Below, in pieces: positions 1-5,388 of a DNA stretch of 9,409 nt. The DNA is from Eubacteriales bacterium (GTDB lineage: Bacteria > Bacillota_A > Clostridia > Christensenellales > Aristaeellaceae). Position numbers and translations under genes: made by a program. The notes beneath the pieces are model-generated. The model made no database searches. It had not been told where the DNA came from and was given only the letters and a program-made list of their open reading frames with translations. The DNA is taken from NCBI GenBank assembly GCA_030528845.1, contig JAUMYC010000094.1:1-9409 (forward strand), in the 5' to 3' direction. Numbering within the stretch: position 1 is the first letter of the stretch; each line of letters opens with the position of its first letter.

Positions 1-426
1 CTGCCCCTGAATGACGCCCACGCCGTAGTTGTCAAAGGTGGTGTAATAATCCACGTTCTCAGTGCCGGTGAGCAGGCGGTCGTAAGCGATCACGGGCACG
101 CCGGTGTCCTTCGCCATGCCCAAGACAACGTCTAAAACGCCGCCGTCGATGGGCGCGACGATCAGCACCTGCGCGCCGCTGACCAGCATGTTTTCTATCT
201 GCGCGACCTGCGTGGCAATGTCATTGTTGGCATATTGCAGATTGACGCTATAGCCGGCCTCTTCCAGCGCGGCCTTCATATTGGCGCCGTCCTGGTTCCA
301 CCTCTGCAGCGACTGCGTGGGCATCGCGATCCCCACTGTGCCTTCGGCGGAGGTTCCGTGCAGCGACATGATCAGAACGAGGGTCAATATGATCGCAACG
401 AGAAAGATCGCAGCGAGTTTCTTCAT
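1..426 (-). CDS. Sugar ABC transporter substrate-binding protein (ChvE/XylF-like), C-terminus cut by window edge
   Basis: The first 142 residues of an extracellular sugar-binding protein of the periplasmic-binding-protein (Peripla_BP_4) fold, which would deliver a monosaccharide to an ABC importer. Residues 1 to about 30 form an export signal (MKK, a long hydrophobic run, then TSA-EG). The mature part opens with VGIAMPTQSLQRWNQDG, followed by NDIATQVAQIENML, VLIVAPIDGG, VPVIAYDRL and YYTTFDNYGVGVIQGQ. These are the sugar-contacting and hinge segments of the ChvE / multiple-sugar / xylose-binding group. The start is set by an AAGGAGA site 7 nt before the ATG. There is no cysteine in the signal region, so no lipobox is seen, which is unusual for a Gram-positive binding protein. 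The permease and ATPase genes would be expected to the left, outside the window. It is divergent from the ferredoxin gene, with its own promoter and a leader hairpin. The exact sugar cannot be told from this part. Confidence 0.9.
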   Translation of the reverse strand, partial: MKKLAAIFLVAIILTLVLIMSLHGTSAEGTVGIAMPTQSLQRWNQDGANMKAALEEAGYSVNLQYANNDIATQVAQIENMLVSGAQVLIVAPIDGGVLDVVLGMAKDTGVPVIAYDRLLTGTENVDYYTTFDNYGVGVIQGQ

Positions 427-458
427 TTGCCTGTCTCCTTTTTGCTTTTTGCGGACAT

Positions 459-478
459 CTGCGACGGTTTCCGCGCAG
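459..478 (-). promoter_or_regulatory. Hairpin / operator-like dyad in the leader of the sugar-binding protein gene
   Basis: Read on the minus strand, CTGCG-CGG-AAA-CCG-T-CGCAG forms an 8-bp stem with one bulged T and an AAA loop. It lies between the promoter (about 30 bp downstream of the -10) and the ribosome binding site of the sugar-binding protein gene. No U-run follows, so it is not a terminator. As DNA, the core GGAAACCGTCGCA partly resembles LacI-family or catabolite-responsive (cre) operators, which would fit sugar control. Whether it acts as operator or as RNA structure is inference. Confidence 0.4.
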
Positions 479-507
479 GCCGAAGCTTTACAAAATATCC
501 CAATTTT

Positions 508-536
508 ATTATACCAGCCATCGGCACGCGTTTCAA
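508..536 (-). promoter_or_regulatory. Sigma-A-type promoter for the sugar-binding protein gene
   Basis: On the minus strand a TTGAAA -35 (536-531) is followed after exactly 17 bp by a perfect TATAAT -10 (513-508). Transcription would begin near 501, giving a leader of about 75 nt before the ATG at 426. It faces away from the ferredoxin promoter about 100 bp further on. Confidence 0.75.
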
Positions 537-600
537 TGCGGAAAATGTTTCGCTGCACTGCCTTTCTCAGCGCGCGTGCGCATATTATTTGTTTGCTCAT

Positions 601-624
601 ACACAGAAGCGGCACCGCCTGTGT
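601..624. repeat. Nested inverted repeat upstream of the ferredoxin promoter
   Basis: ACACAG (601-606) and CTGTGT (619-624) are perfect inverted arms. Inside them GCGG (609-612) and CCGC (615-618) form a second pair around CA. The left side has two extra A residues, so the two dyads are slightly off-centre. The element ends 10 bp before the -35 of the ferredoxin promoter, a position where an activator or repressor could bind. No regulator family is recognised. Confidence 0.4.
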
Positions 625-634
625 GATCTTGTTA

Positions 635-663
635 CGGACAAACGGCCGCAGTCCTGTTATAAT
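635..663 (+). promoter_or_regulatory. Extended -10 promoter for the ferredoxin operon
   Basis: CGGACA (635-640, four of six matches to TTGACA), a 17-bp spacer, and a perfect TATAAT (658-663) preceded by TGT, giving the extended -10 TGnTATAAT. Transcription would start near 670. That leaves a very short leader that runs almost directly into the ribosome binding site at 678-687. Confidence 0.75.
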
Positions 664-693
664 GCATCCATAAAACAAAGGGAGGGGACGCAC

Positions 694-903
694 ATGGCGG
701 GGATCCGACAAAAAAGAAGGGCATATGTGGACAGGGAGACCTGTGTGGCCTGCGGCTGCTGCGTAAAGGTCTGTCCGCTGAAGGCCATAGACGTGTATCG
801 CGGGCTGTATGCGCAGGTCGATGAAGAAAAATGCGTCGGATGCGGCAGATGCGCGAAGGAATGTCCGGCGACGGTGATCGAGATCCGGGAGGTGTTGGCA
901 TGA
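694..903 (+). CDS. 2[4Fe-4S] ferredoxin
   Basis: A 69-residue 8Fe ferredoxin, a soluble low-potential electron carrier. Two classic cluster motifs are present: C17-x2-C20-x2-C23-x3-C27-P and C47-x2-C50-x2-C53-x3-C57-P. By the family rule, the last cysteine of each motif completes the other cluster. A basic N-terminal tail (IRQKRRAY) of about ten residues precedes the usual start of the fold and could aid contact with its membrane partner. The ATG at 694 follows an AAGGGAGGGG ribosome binding site with a 6-nt spacer. The open frame extends further upstream, but that part has no start signal and runs through the promoter. The stop overlaps the start of the next gene (ATGA), so the two are translationally coupled. 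The electron donor and acceptor are unknown. Confidence 0.93.
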   Translation: MAGIRQKRRAYVDRETCVACGCCVKVCPLKAIDVYRGLYAQVDEEKCVGCGRCAKECPATVIEIREVLA

Positions 904-1472
904 AAAAGCAATGGTACGACTATCTCTGGATCGTGTCGCTGCTCTATCTGGCGCTGGGCTTTTTCAACATCCTGTTCGCATGGCTGGGGCTGCTGTGTTT
1001 TTTCATTCCTCTGATCATCTCCGCCGCCAAAGGCAGCAAGGGCTATTGCAACCGCTATTGCGGGCGCGGGCAGCTGTTCGCTCTGCTCGGCGGCAGGTTC
1101 GGCCTGTCCCGCAGGAGGGATATCCCCCGGTGGATGAAGAGCAAAGCCTTTCGCTACGGCTTCCTGATCTTTTTCTTCGCCATGTTTTTCCTGATGCTCT
1201 GGAACACTTATCTGGTCTTTGCCGGCGCGCAGGAGCTCAGGCAGACGGTCACTCTGCTGTGGACGTTCAAGCTGCCCTGGCACTGGGCCTATCACGGAGA
1301 GCTGCTGCATCCGGGCGTTGCGCAGTTTGCCTTCGGCTTTTACAGCGTGATGCTGACCTCCACCATTCTGGGCCTCGTCACCATGGTCCTGTTCAAGCCG
1401 CGCAGCTGGTGCGTCTACTGCCCCATGGGCACCATGACCCAGCTGATCTGCAAGGCAAAACACAAGGCGTAA
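900..1472 (+). CDS. Small membrane 4Fe-4S binding protein, NapH/NosR-like
   Basis: A 190-residue integral membrane protein with hydrophobic segments at about 9-42 (one or two helices), 86-110 and 142-165. It carries two cysteine motifs next to the membrane, C50-x3-C54 (GYCNRYCGRG) and C171-x2-C174-PMG, plus a lone C184. Motifs placed after a helix and followed by a G-rich turn are typical of the Fer4_5 / NapH / NosR / YccM family, which passes electrons between membrane carriers and soluble proteins. It is clearly shorter than NapH (about 280 residues) and lacks that family's C-terminal ferredoxin domain. The separate ferredoxin encoded just upstream, with which it overlaps by 4 bp, may supply that part. 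The start uses a GGGAGGTG site inside the ferredoxin gene. The specific redox partner is not known. Confidence 0.75.
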   Translation: MKKQWYDYLWIVSLLYLALGFFNILFAWLGLLCFFIPLIISAAKGSKGYCNRYCGRGQLFALLGGRFGLSRRRDIPRWMKSKAFRYGFLIFFFAMFFLMLWNTYLVFAGAQELRQTVTLLWTFKLPWHWAYHGELLHPGVAQFAFGFYSVMLTSTILGLVTMVLFKPRSWCVYCPMGTMTQLICKAKHKA

Positions 1473-1489
1473 CGCCCCTGTTCCGCAGA

Positions 1490-1518
1490 ATTTTGGCAGC
1501 GCCTGCTGCCTGCAAAAT
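1490..1518 (+). repeat. Imperfect hairpin after the membrane Fe-S gene
   Basis: ATTTTG (1490-1495) pairs with CAAAAT (1513-1518), and inside it GCAG (1496-1499) pairs with CTGC (1506-1509). A 3-nt bulge lies on the right arm and the loop is CGCCTG. It lies between the stop codon and the main terminator and has no U-run, so it may be a 3' end stabilising structure or chance. Confidence 0.35.
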
Positions 1519-1532
1519 CGTTATACAGCAAA

Positions 1533-1582
1533 AAACCGTGCGCCGACGGGATCCAACTCCCTCGGAGCACGGTTTCTTTTTT
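1533..1582 (+). terminator. Strong terminator between converging operons, probably bidirectional
   Basis: AAACCGTGC (1533-1541) pairs perfectly with GCACGGTTT (1567-1575), with an inner GA-rich/CT-rich extension, then C and six T (1577-1582). This ends the ferredoxin operon. Read from the other strand, the same stem ends in GCACGG followed by six T. It can therefore also stop transcripts coming leftward from the NUP-family gene, which ends about 45 bp away. Confidence 0.85.
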
Positions 1583-1626
1583 ATGCCTATTTCGAATGTG
1601 CCTCTCGCCGGGCCCGTTTCCTGCTG

Positions 1627-2685
1627 TTACAGCTCGCCGTTGAGGATGGCGTCGATGATCACGCTGCCCACCTTGAAATTATTATCGTTGGAAACGGTGA
1701 AAATATCGGCTGCCTCCACATTGGTCTCGGAATCCAGCGGCTGGAAGGTCTCCGGGCTCCACAGGCTTTCGGGCGTTGCGCCGTTCATAAAGACGTCCAT
1801 GTTCACACTGTTGCGCAGAATGATCAGCCGATCCAGCATGCCCATGCGGTCCATCACCGTGGCCAGCGCCGTGTCCTCCATTTCACTGGCAAGGAACGGA
1901 TCCGGGCAGTCGTATGCGGCTGTCGCCAGCAGCGCGTCCTCATGCATATAGCTGCCCTTCCAATAGCTGTCGGAGGTTATGGAGGTTCCGCGCAGCACCT
2001 GAGGATCGCGGACAGCCCACGGCGCATCGTCAAAGGCATGCGCCATGAACGCGCGGGTCTTCTCGGTCGTGTCGATCTCGACATCCTTGACCAGCTCATA
2101 CACCTTGTCCATCAGCTCCGGGTCGAGGAGCTTGAAGGAGGAGCTCTCATAGCTGGGGTCGTGATACCACGTTGCCCCGGCGCCGTCGGTCGTATCGCGG
2201 ATATCGACGCGATGACCGAGGTCGAAATCCACAACGGCGGTCACTACGATAACGTCTCCCATCACGGTGGTCTCATAGGCGGAACCGGCGCAGCCTATGC
2301 CCAGCACATACGCCTCGGAAAAATCGAAGCGGTCATCCAGCAGGATAGCCTGCAGGCTTGCCCCGGCGTTGACCTTGCCCATGCCCGTGACATACAGCGC
2401 GACGCCGTCCCGGACATGCAGCTTCTGCCCTTCAAAGCCGCCCTTGATCTCGTATTCCTCGCCGCCGGCACAGTATGCCTCGTAGTAGCTCTGTGCTTCG
2501 CCGGGGGCGTCTCCGGTCAGCTCGCCGGTCTCAAACTTCGGCAGGATCAGGACTTTGATCTCGATCGGTTCTTCCTCCGCCGCTAACGCGCAGGAACACG
2601 TCGCCGGCACGGCTGCCATGCACAATGCAAGGATGAGCACTGCGCAGAAAATGCGGCGCGAACGGTATCCGGTTTTTTCCGTCAT
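1627..2685 (-). CDS. Exported purine nucleoside permease (NUP)-family protein
   Basis: 352 residues. An export signal covers 1 to about 36: RSRR, a hydrophobic run, then ALA-AEE as a likely signal peptidase I site. No proper lipobox is seen although C30 and C32 are present. The mature part matches the NUP family, which is structurally related to the nucleoside phosphorylase (PNP/UDP) superfamily: VLILPKFETGE (45-55) followed by PGEAQSYYE, TGMGKVNAGASLQAILLD (100-117) with the glycine-rich loop, FSEAYVLGIGCAGSAYE (122-138), GDVIVVTAVVDFDLG, SDSYWKG (238-244), EMEDTA (268-273) and ILRNSVNMD (289-297). EMEDTA corresponds to the ME(S/D) ribose-contacting segment of phosphorylases. Likely role: binding or splitting purine nucleosides outside the membrane. 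'Permease' is the historical name; no transmembrane channel is visible. The start is chosen on a GGAGGC site about 8 nt before the only suitable ATG. It is the last gene before the shared terminator. Confidence 0.8.
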   Translation of the reverse strand: MTEKTGYRSRRIFCAVLILALCMAAVPATCSCALAAEEEPIEIKVLILPKFETGELTGDAPGEAQSYYEAYCAGGEEYEIKGGFEGQKLHVRDGVALYVTGMGKVNAGASLQAILLDDRFDFSEAYVLGIGCAGSAYETTVMGDVIVVTAVVDFDLGHRVDIRDTTDGAGATWYHDPSYESSSFKLLDPELMDKVYELVKDVEIDTTEKTRAFMAHAFDDAPWAVRDPQVLRGTSITSDSYWKGSYMHEDALLATAAYDCPDPFLASEMEDTALATVMDRMGMLDRLIILRNSVNMDVFMNGATPESLWSPETFQPLDSETNVEAADIFTVSNDNNFKVGSVIIDAILNGEL

Positions 2686-2780
2686 GATGGTCGCCTCCCG
2701 AGTCTTCTTGTTGTCAGAGTGATTTCCTTCCGCGAGCCCGCGCGGCGCGAATGCCCCAAAGCCGCAGGTCAGCGCCGCTC

Positions 2781-3344
2781 TTACTCCGCCTCGATCGTCC
2801 TGATTGGCCTGCACGGCGCCCCCACCGCCACCACATTGGACGGGATCGCGCCGGTCACGACGCTGCCTGCGCCGATCACGACATTGGAGCCGATGCTCGC
2901 GCCCGGCAGGATCTTCACGCCCCCGCCGATCCATACGTTGTCGCCGATGGTCACGGGCTTGGCGTATTCCAGCCCTTCGTTGCGCAGTCGATACTCGATG
3001 GGATGCCCCGCCGTGTAGATGCCGCAGTCCGGCGCAATGAACACATTGTCTCCAATGGTCACGTCCGCTTCATCCAGAATGACCAGATTGTAATTGGAGT
3101 AAAAATGCTCGCCGATGCGGATGTTGTATCCGTAATCACAGCGGAAGGGCTGCTCGATGCAGAAATTCTCTCCGATCTGCCCCACGATGCTGCGGATCTG
3201 CGCGGCGCGTCCGTCCAGATCGTGCACCGGGAGCAGATTGTATTGCTGACAGGCCGCCTGACAGTGCATCCTCTCCCGGATCAGCTCTTCGTCGTAATTG
3301 TTGTTATACAGAAGGCCCGCTCCGGCCTTTTCCTTTTCCGTCAT
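2781..3344 (-). CDS. Sugar O-acetyltransferase, maltose/galactoside type (left-handed beta-helix)
   Basis: 187 residues, the usual length for the Maa/LacA family, which transfers acetyl from acetyl-CoA to a sugar hydroxyl in the cytoplasm. The N-terminal helical cap (about 1-55) contains the family's LLYNNNYDEEL and R-x-x-x-x-x-C region. From about 57 on there are hexapeptide repeats (ENFCIEQPF, YNIRIGEHFYSNYN, DVTIGDNVFIAP, VTIGDNVWIGGGVKILPGASIGSNVVIGAGSVV). The catalytic histidine is expected at H114 in YTAGHP. A start five codons earlier (3359) is open, but the ATG at 3344 has a GAGGAAAG site at good distance and the earlier one does not. It lies 59 bp after the MATE gene and 95 bp before the NUP-family gene, all on one strand. 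The true substrate may be a sugar, nodulation-type oligosaccharide or other acceptor. Confidence 0.9.
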   Translation of the reverse strand: MTEKEKAGAGLLYNNNYDEELIRERMHCQAACQQYNLLPVHDLDGRAAQIRSIVGQIGENFCIEQPFRCDYGYNIRIGEHFYSNYNLVILDEADVTIGDNVFIAPDCGIYTAGHPIEYRLRNEGLEYAKPVTIGDNVWIGGGVKILPGASIGSNVVIGAGSVVTGAIPSNVVAVGAPCRPIRTIEAE

Positions 3345-3403
3345 GTTCTTTCCTCGCATCTGTGCTCGCTCTCTCTGCGGGCCTGCCGCAGCAGGAGGGC
3401 CCG

Positions 3404-5167
3404 TCAGAGCTTGATCAGCAGGTTGTTGGTCTCCAGCGTATTCATATACTCAAAGCTCTTTGCAATGGAATTCACCATGCGGATGCCGATGTTCGCATAG
3501 GGATCCTCCGGCTCGTGGATCGAAAGCCACTTTTGAGGATCGAACGCCTGACAGTCGTCCCGCAGACGTACGATCAGCTCGTCGCCCTTGATCAAAAGCC
3601 GCAGGTCGATGCTGTGCGCTTTTCCGTCGGAAAAGCCGTAGCGAATGATGTTCCCCGCCATTTCCTCAATGCACAGGGCGACATAATAGGCGCGCTTGTC
3701 TTCGATCCCCTTTGCCGCGCAGAAGTTCCTTGCCTTTTCCGACATCTCCACCACATGGCTCATTTCGCAGGCGCGCGCTTCGATCTTGTTCCCTTCGGGA
3801 ACATCAAAATCATCGGACAGGAAGAGGAAATCCTCCGCCTTCTTCGGCATGCGTTTATGGAACAGCCACGCCAGACCAAAGATCAGCGGCAGCATCAGCG
3901 CTTTGCCGACAGGGAACGCCGCCCATACGCCGTCTGTACCGAGCAAAGGCGTCAGCGCAAGCGCCGCTACGATGACCAACACAAAATCGGCGCCGAACGT
4001 CACGATATTGGCGAGGGTCGTATTTCTGCTTCCCTGCAGGAAGTTCAGCAGGACCATGCCGACCACATGCAGCGGCATGCTGAACGCGAAATAACGCACG
4101 CTCTTCACGGCGAGCGCAGCCGTTTCCGGGGCATCCTGCACATATACGGACACCGCAGCGGGCGCCGCCACAAACAGCACGGCCGCGAGGATCGTCGAGA
4201 GCACGAAGCCTTCCACGAGCGCCGTCTTGACCAGCACTTTTGCAGAGGTCCTGTCCTCTTCGCCGACGACCACGCCGGAGATCATGAGGACTGCGGAGCC
4301 GACGCCGATCGCCAGAGCGCCCAGCAGGTTGTTCATATTGGACTGAACGGACAGCGCCGCCACCGCCGCCGTGCCGCTCAGCGCGATCAGCATATTATTG
4401 AGCACCAATGTCCTGAGCGTGTTGCAGACTCTGGTGATCGCGGTGGGCACGCCGATGACCAGAATATCGCGCAGAATGGCAAAATTGATCCCGGAAAATT
4501 TAAAGCGATAGACCGCCGTTTTTTTGCGGAAATGGAGCAGATGCACCCCGAGGCCTACGAAATAGCTCACGGAAGTGGCCATTGCCATTCCGAACATCCC
4601 GCCATGGATCACGAACACGTTGACGATGTCGCCAAGGATATTGACGAGCGTCATCACCACGACGGCGATCATCACGCGCACCCGATCGGAGTCAAGCTGC
4701 ATGATCGGCTGCAGCGAACAGGACAGCAACATCGCCGGAACGCCGAAGGCGAGGCCCCTGAGATACATGCTCGTGTCGGAGAGCAGATAGGCGCTGTTTC
4801 CGGAGGCGCCGAGCAGCTTCGCGACCGGATCGGACAGGGGCAGCAAAAAGACCATCAGCAGCAGAGAAAAGGCGATGGCCGCAATGCAGGTCATCGAAAA
4901 GACCTGATTTGCCTCTTCCATTTTGCCCTGCGCCATTTTTTCGGCACAAAGCGCCTGTACGCCGGAAGTGAGGATGCCTCCGACTGCCGTGATCACGATA
5001 AAGGCCGGCATGGCGAGACCGTACGCGGCCATAGCGTCCACGCCGAGCAGTTTTCCGATGATCACGCCGTCCACGACCATGCCTATAGTAGCGGTGATCG
5101 TGGAAAAAATCATCACCAGAAGCGACTTTCGGAACATGCTTTGAATGATCTGTCCGTTTGTTTTCAT
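3404..5167 (-). CDS. MATE-family transporter fused to a C-terminal RsbW-like ATP-binding (HATPase) domain
   Basis: 587 residues. Residues 1 to about 440 are a full MatE region with about twelve hydrophobic helices in two similar halves (SMFRKSLLVMIFSTITATIGMVVDG starting half one; ILRDILVIGVPTAITRVCNTLRTLVLNN starting half two). Such proteins export drugs or metabolites using an Na+ or H+ gradient. After a charged linker (KRMPKKAED to about 460), residues 460-587 form a GHKL ATPase domain of the serine-kinase anti-sigma type. The N-box is CIEEMAGNIIRYGF (E501/E502, N506), the G1 box is DDCQAFDP (537-544), and the region after the lid is NIGIRMVNSIAKSFEY. An odd point: G1 has C539 where families usually have glycine. 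The start follows GAGGGGG by 5 nt. It has its own promoter and a structured leader. Substrate and the role of the ATPase domain are unknown; it may be a regulatory sensor or a kinase for a partner protein. Confidence 0.88.
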   Translation of the reverse strand: MKTNGQIIQSMFRKSLLVMIFSTITATIGMVVDGVIIGKLLGVDAMAAYGLAMPAFIVITAVGGILTSGVQALCAEKMAQGKMEEANQVFSMTCIAAIAFSLLLMVFLLPLSDPVAKLLGASGNSAYLLSDTSMYLRGLAFGVPAMLLSCSLQPIMQLDSDRVRVMIAVVVMTLVNILGDIVNVFVIHGGMFGMAMATSVSYFVGLGVHLLHFRKKTAVYRFKFSGINFAILRDILVIGVPTAITRVCNTLRTLVLNNMLIALSGTAAVAALSVQSNMNNLLGALAIGVGSAVLMISGVVVGEEDRTSAKVLVKTALVEGFVLSTILAAVLFVAAPAAVSVYVQDAPETAALAVKSVRYFAFSMPLHVVGMVLLNFLQGSRNTTLANIVTFGADFVLVIVAALALTPLLGTDGVWAAFPVGKALMLPLIFGLAWLFHKRMPKKAEDFLFLSDDFDVPEGNKIEARACEMSHVVEMSEKARNFCAAKGIEDKRAYYVALCIEEMAGNIIRYGFSDGKAHSIDLRLLIKGDELIVRLRDDCQAFDPQKWLSIHEPEDPYANIGIRMVNSIAKSFEYMNTLETNNLLIKL

Positions 5168-5200
5168 ATTTTCCCCCTCTTTTTATTGAACGATCGGCAT

Positions 5201-5262
5201 AAAAAAACGAGAGTCAGGCCCTCTTCTCCGCCGCTTTGCTTTCCTCCCGCGAAAGCGGGAGG
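5201..5262 (-). promoter_or_regulatory. Structured 5' leader of the MATE gene with hairpin and U-run
   Basis: Read on the minus strand, the leader contains a perfect hairpin CCTCCCGC-TTTC-GCGGGAGG (5262-5243). A purine-rich stretch follows, then a weak GAGA/CTCTC pairing with one bulged A (about 5226-5209), directly followed by seven U (5207-5201). Such an arrangement can act as an attenuator or riboswitch expression platform. I do not recognise a known riboswitch class, and the hairpin beside the U-run is weak, so terminator function is uncertain. Confidence 0.35.
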
Positions 5263-5276
5263 CACAGCGTATTTTT

Positions 5277-5304
5277 AGTATAGCATGCCTCTGTAAAGTA
5301 TCAA
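5277..5304 (-). promoter_or_regulatory. Extended -10 promoter for the MATE gene
   Basis: On the minus strand TTGATA (5304-5299), a 16-bp spacer ending in TGC, and TATACT (5282-5277) form an extended -10 promoter. The -35 starts two bases after the hydF terminator stem. Transcription would start near 5270, leaving a leader of about 100 nt. It probably also serves the downstream acetyltransferase and NUP-family genes, as I saw no promoter between them. Confidence 0.65.
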
Positions 5305-5306
5305 TA

Positions 5307-5331
5307 AAGCGCACCCTGTACGGATGCGCTT
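5307..5331 (-). terminator. Terminator-like hairpin after hydF
   Basis: Read on the minus strand, AAGCGCATCC and GGGTGCGCTT make a 10-bp stem with a GTACA loop, and a moderately T-rich stretch (TTGATACTTT) follows. One pair is a U-G wobble on this strand but a C-A mismatch on the other, which fits an RNA made from the hydF strand. It lies about 57 bp after the hydF stop. The U-tract is poor, so termination may be partial and read into the MATE promoter region. Confidence 0.6.
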
Positions 5332-5388
5332 ATCGATTCCCTTACAGCCGGAGCCGCTCGAAACAGCCCGGCACGACTGGCCGCGGCG

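Noticed and set aside
235..693. Upstream extension of the ferredoxin reading frame to a 222-residue protein
   Set aside because: It would run through the antisense of the sugar-binding protein gene and both promoters. The ATG at 694 has a strong ribosome binding site and gives a normal ferredoxin length.
911..1951. A 346-codon plus-strand frame overlapping the membrane Fe-S gene and crossing the terminator
   Set aside because: It is arginine- and alanine-rich frame-shifted translation of the real gene, then passes through the terminator and antisense of the NUP-family gene.
2730..2745. CCGCG/CGCGG hairpin between the acetyltransferase and NUP-family genes as a terminator
   Set aside because: The stem is only 5 bp in a GC-rich stretch and no U-run follows on either strand.
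2686..2934. N-terminal extension of the NUP-family protein to 435 residues
   Set aside because: The extension is R/G/Q-rich, overlaps the acetyltransferase gene in another frame, and would put the signal peptide in the middle of the protein.
3379..3402. GC-rich hairpin (CCTGC/GCAGG with a CGCA loop) between the MATE and acetyltransferase genes as a terminator
   Set aside because: No U-tract follows on the minus strand; readthrough into the acetyltransferase gene is more likely.
3362..5278. A 638-codon plus-strand open frame over the MATE gene
   Set aside because: It is a shadow of the MATE-HATPase gene; its product is full of H, R, D and Q without domain character, and it runs through the MATE promoter and leader.
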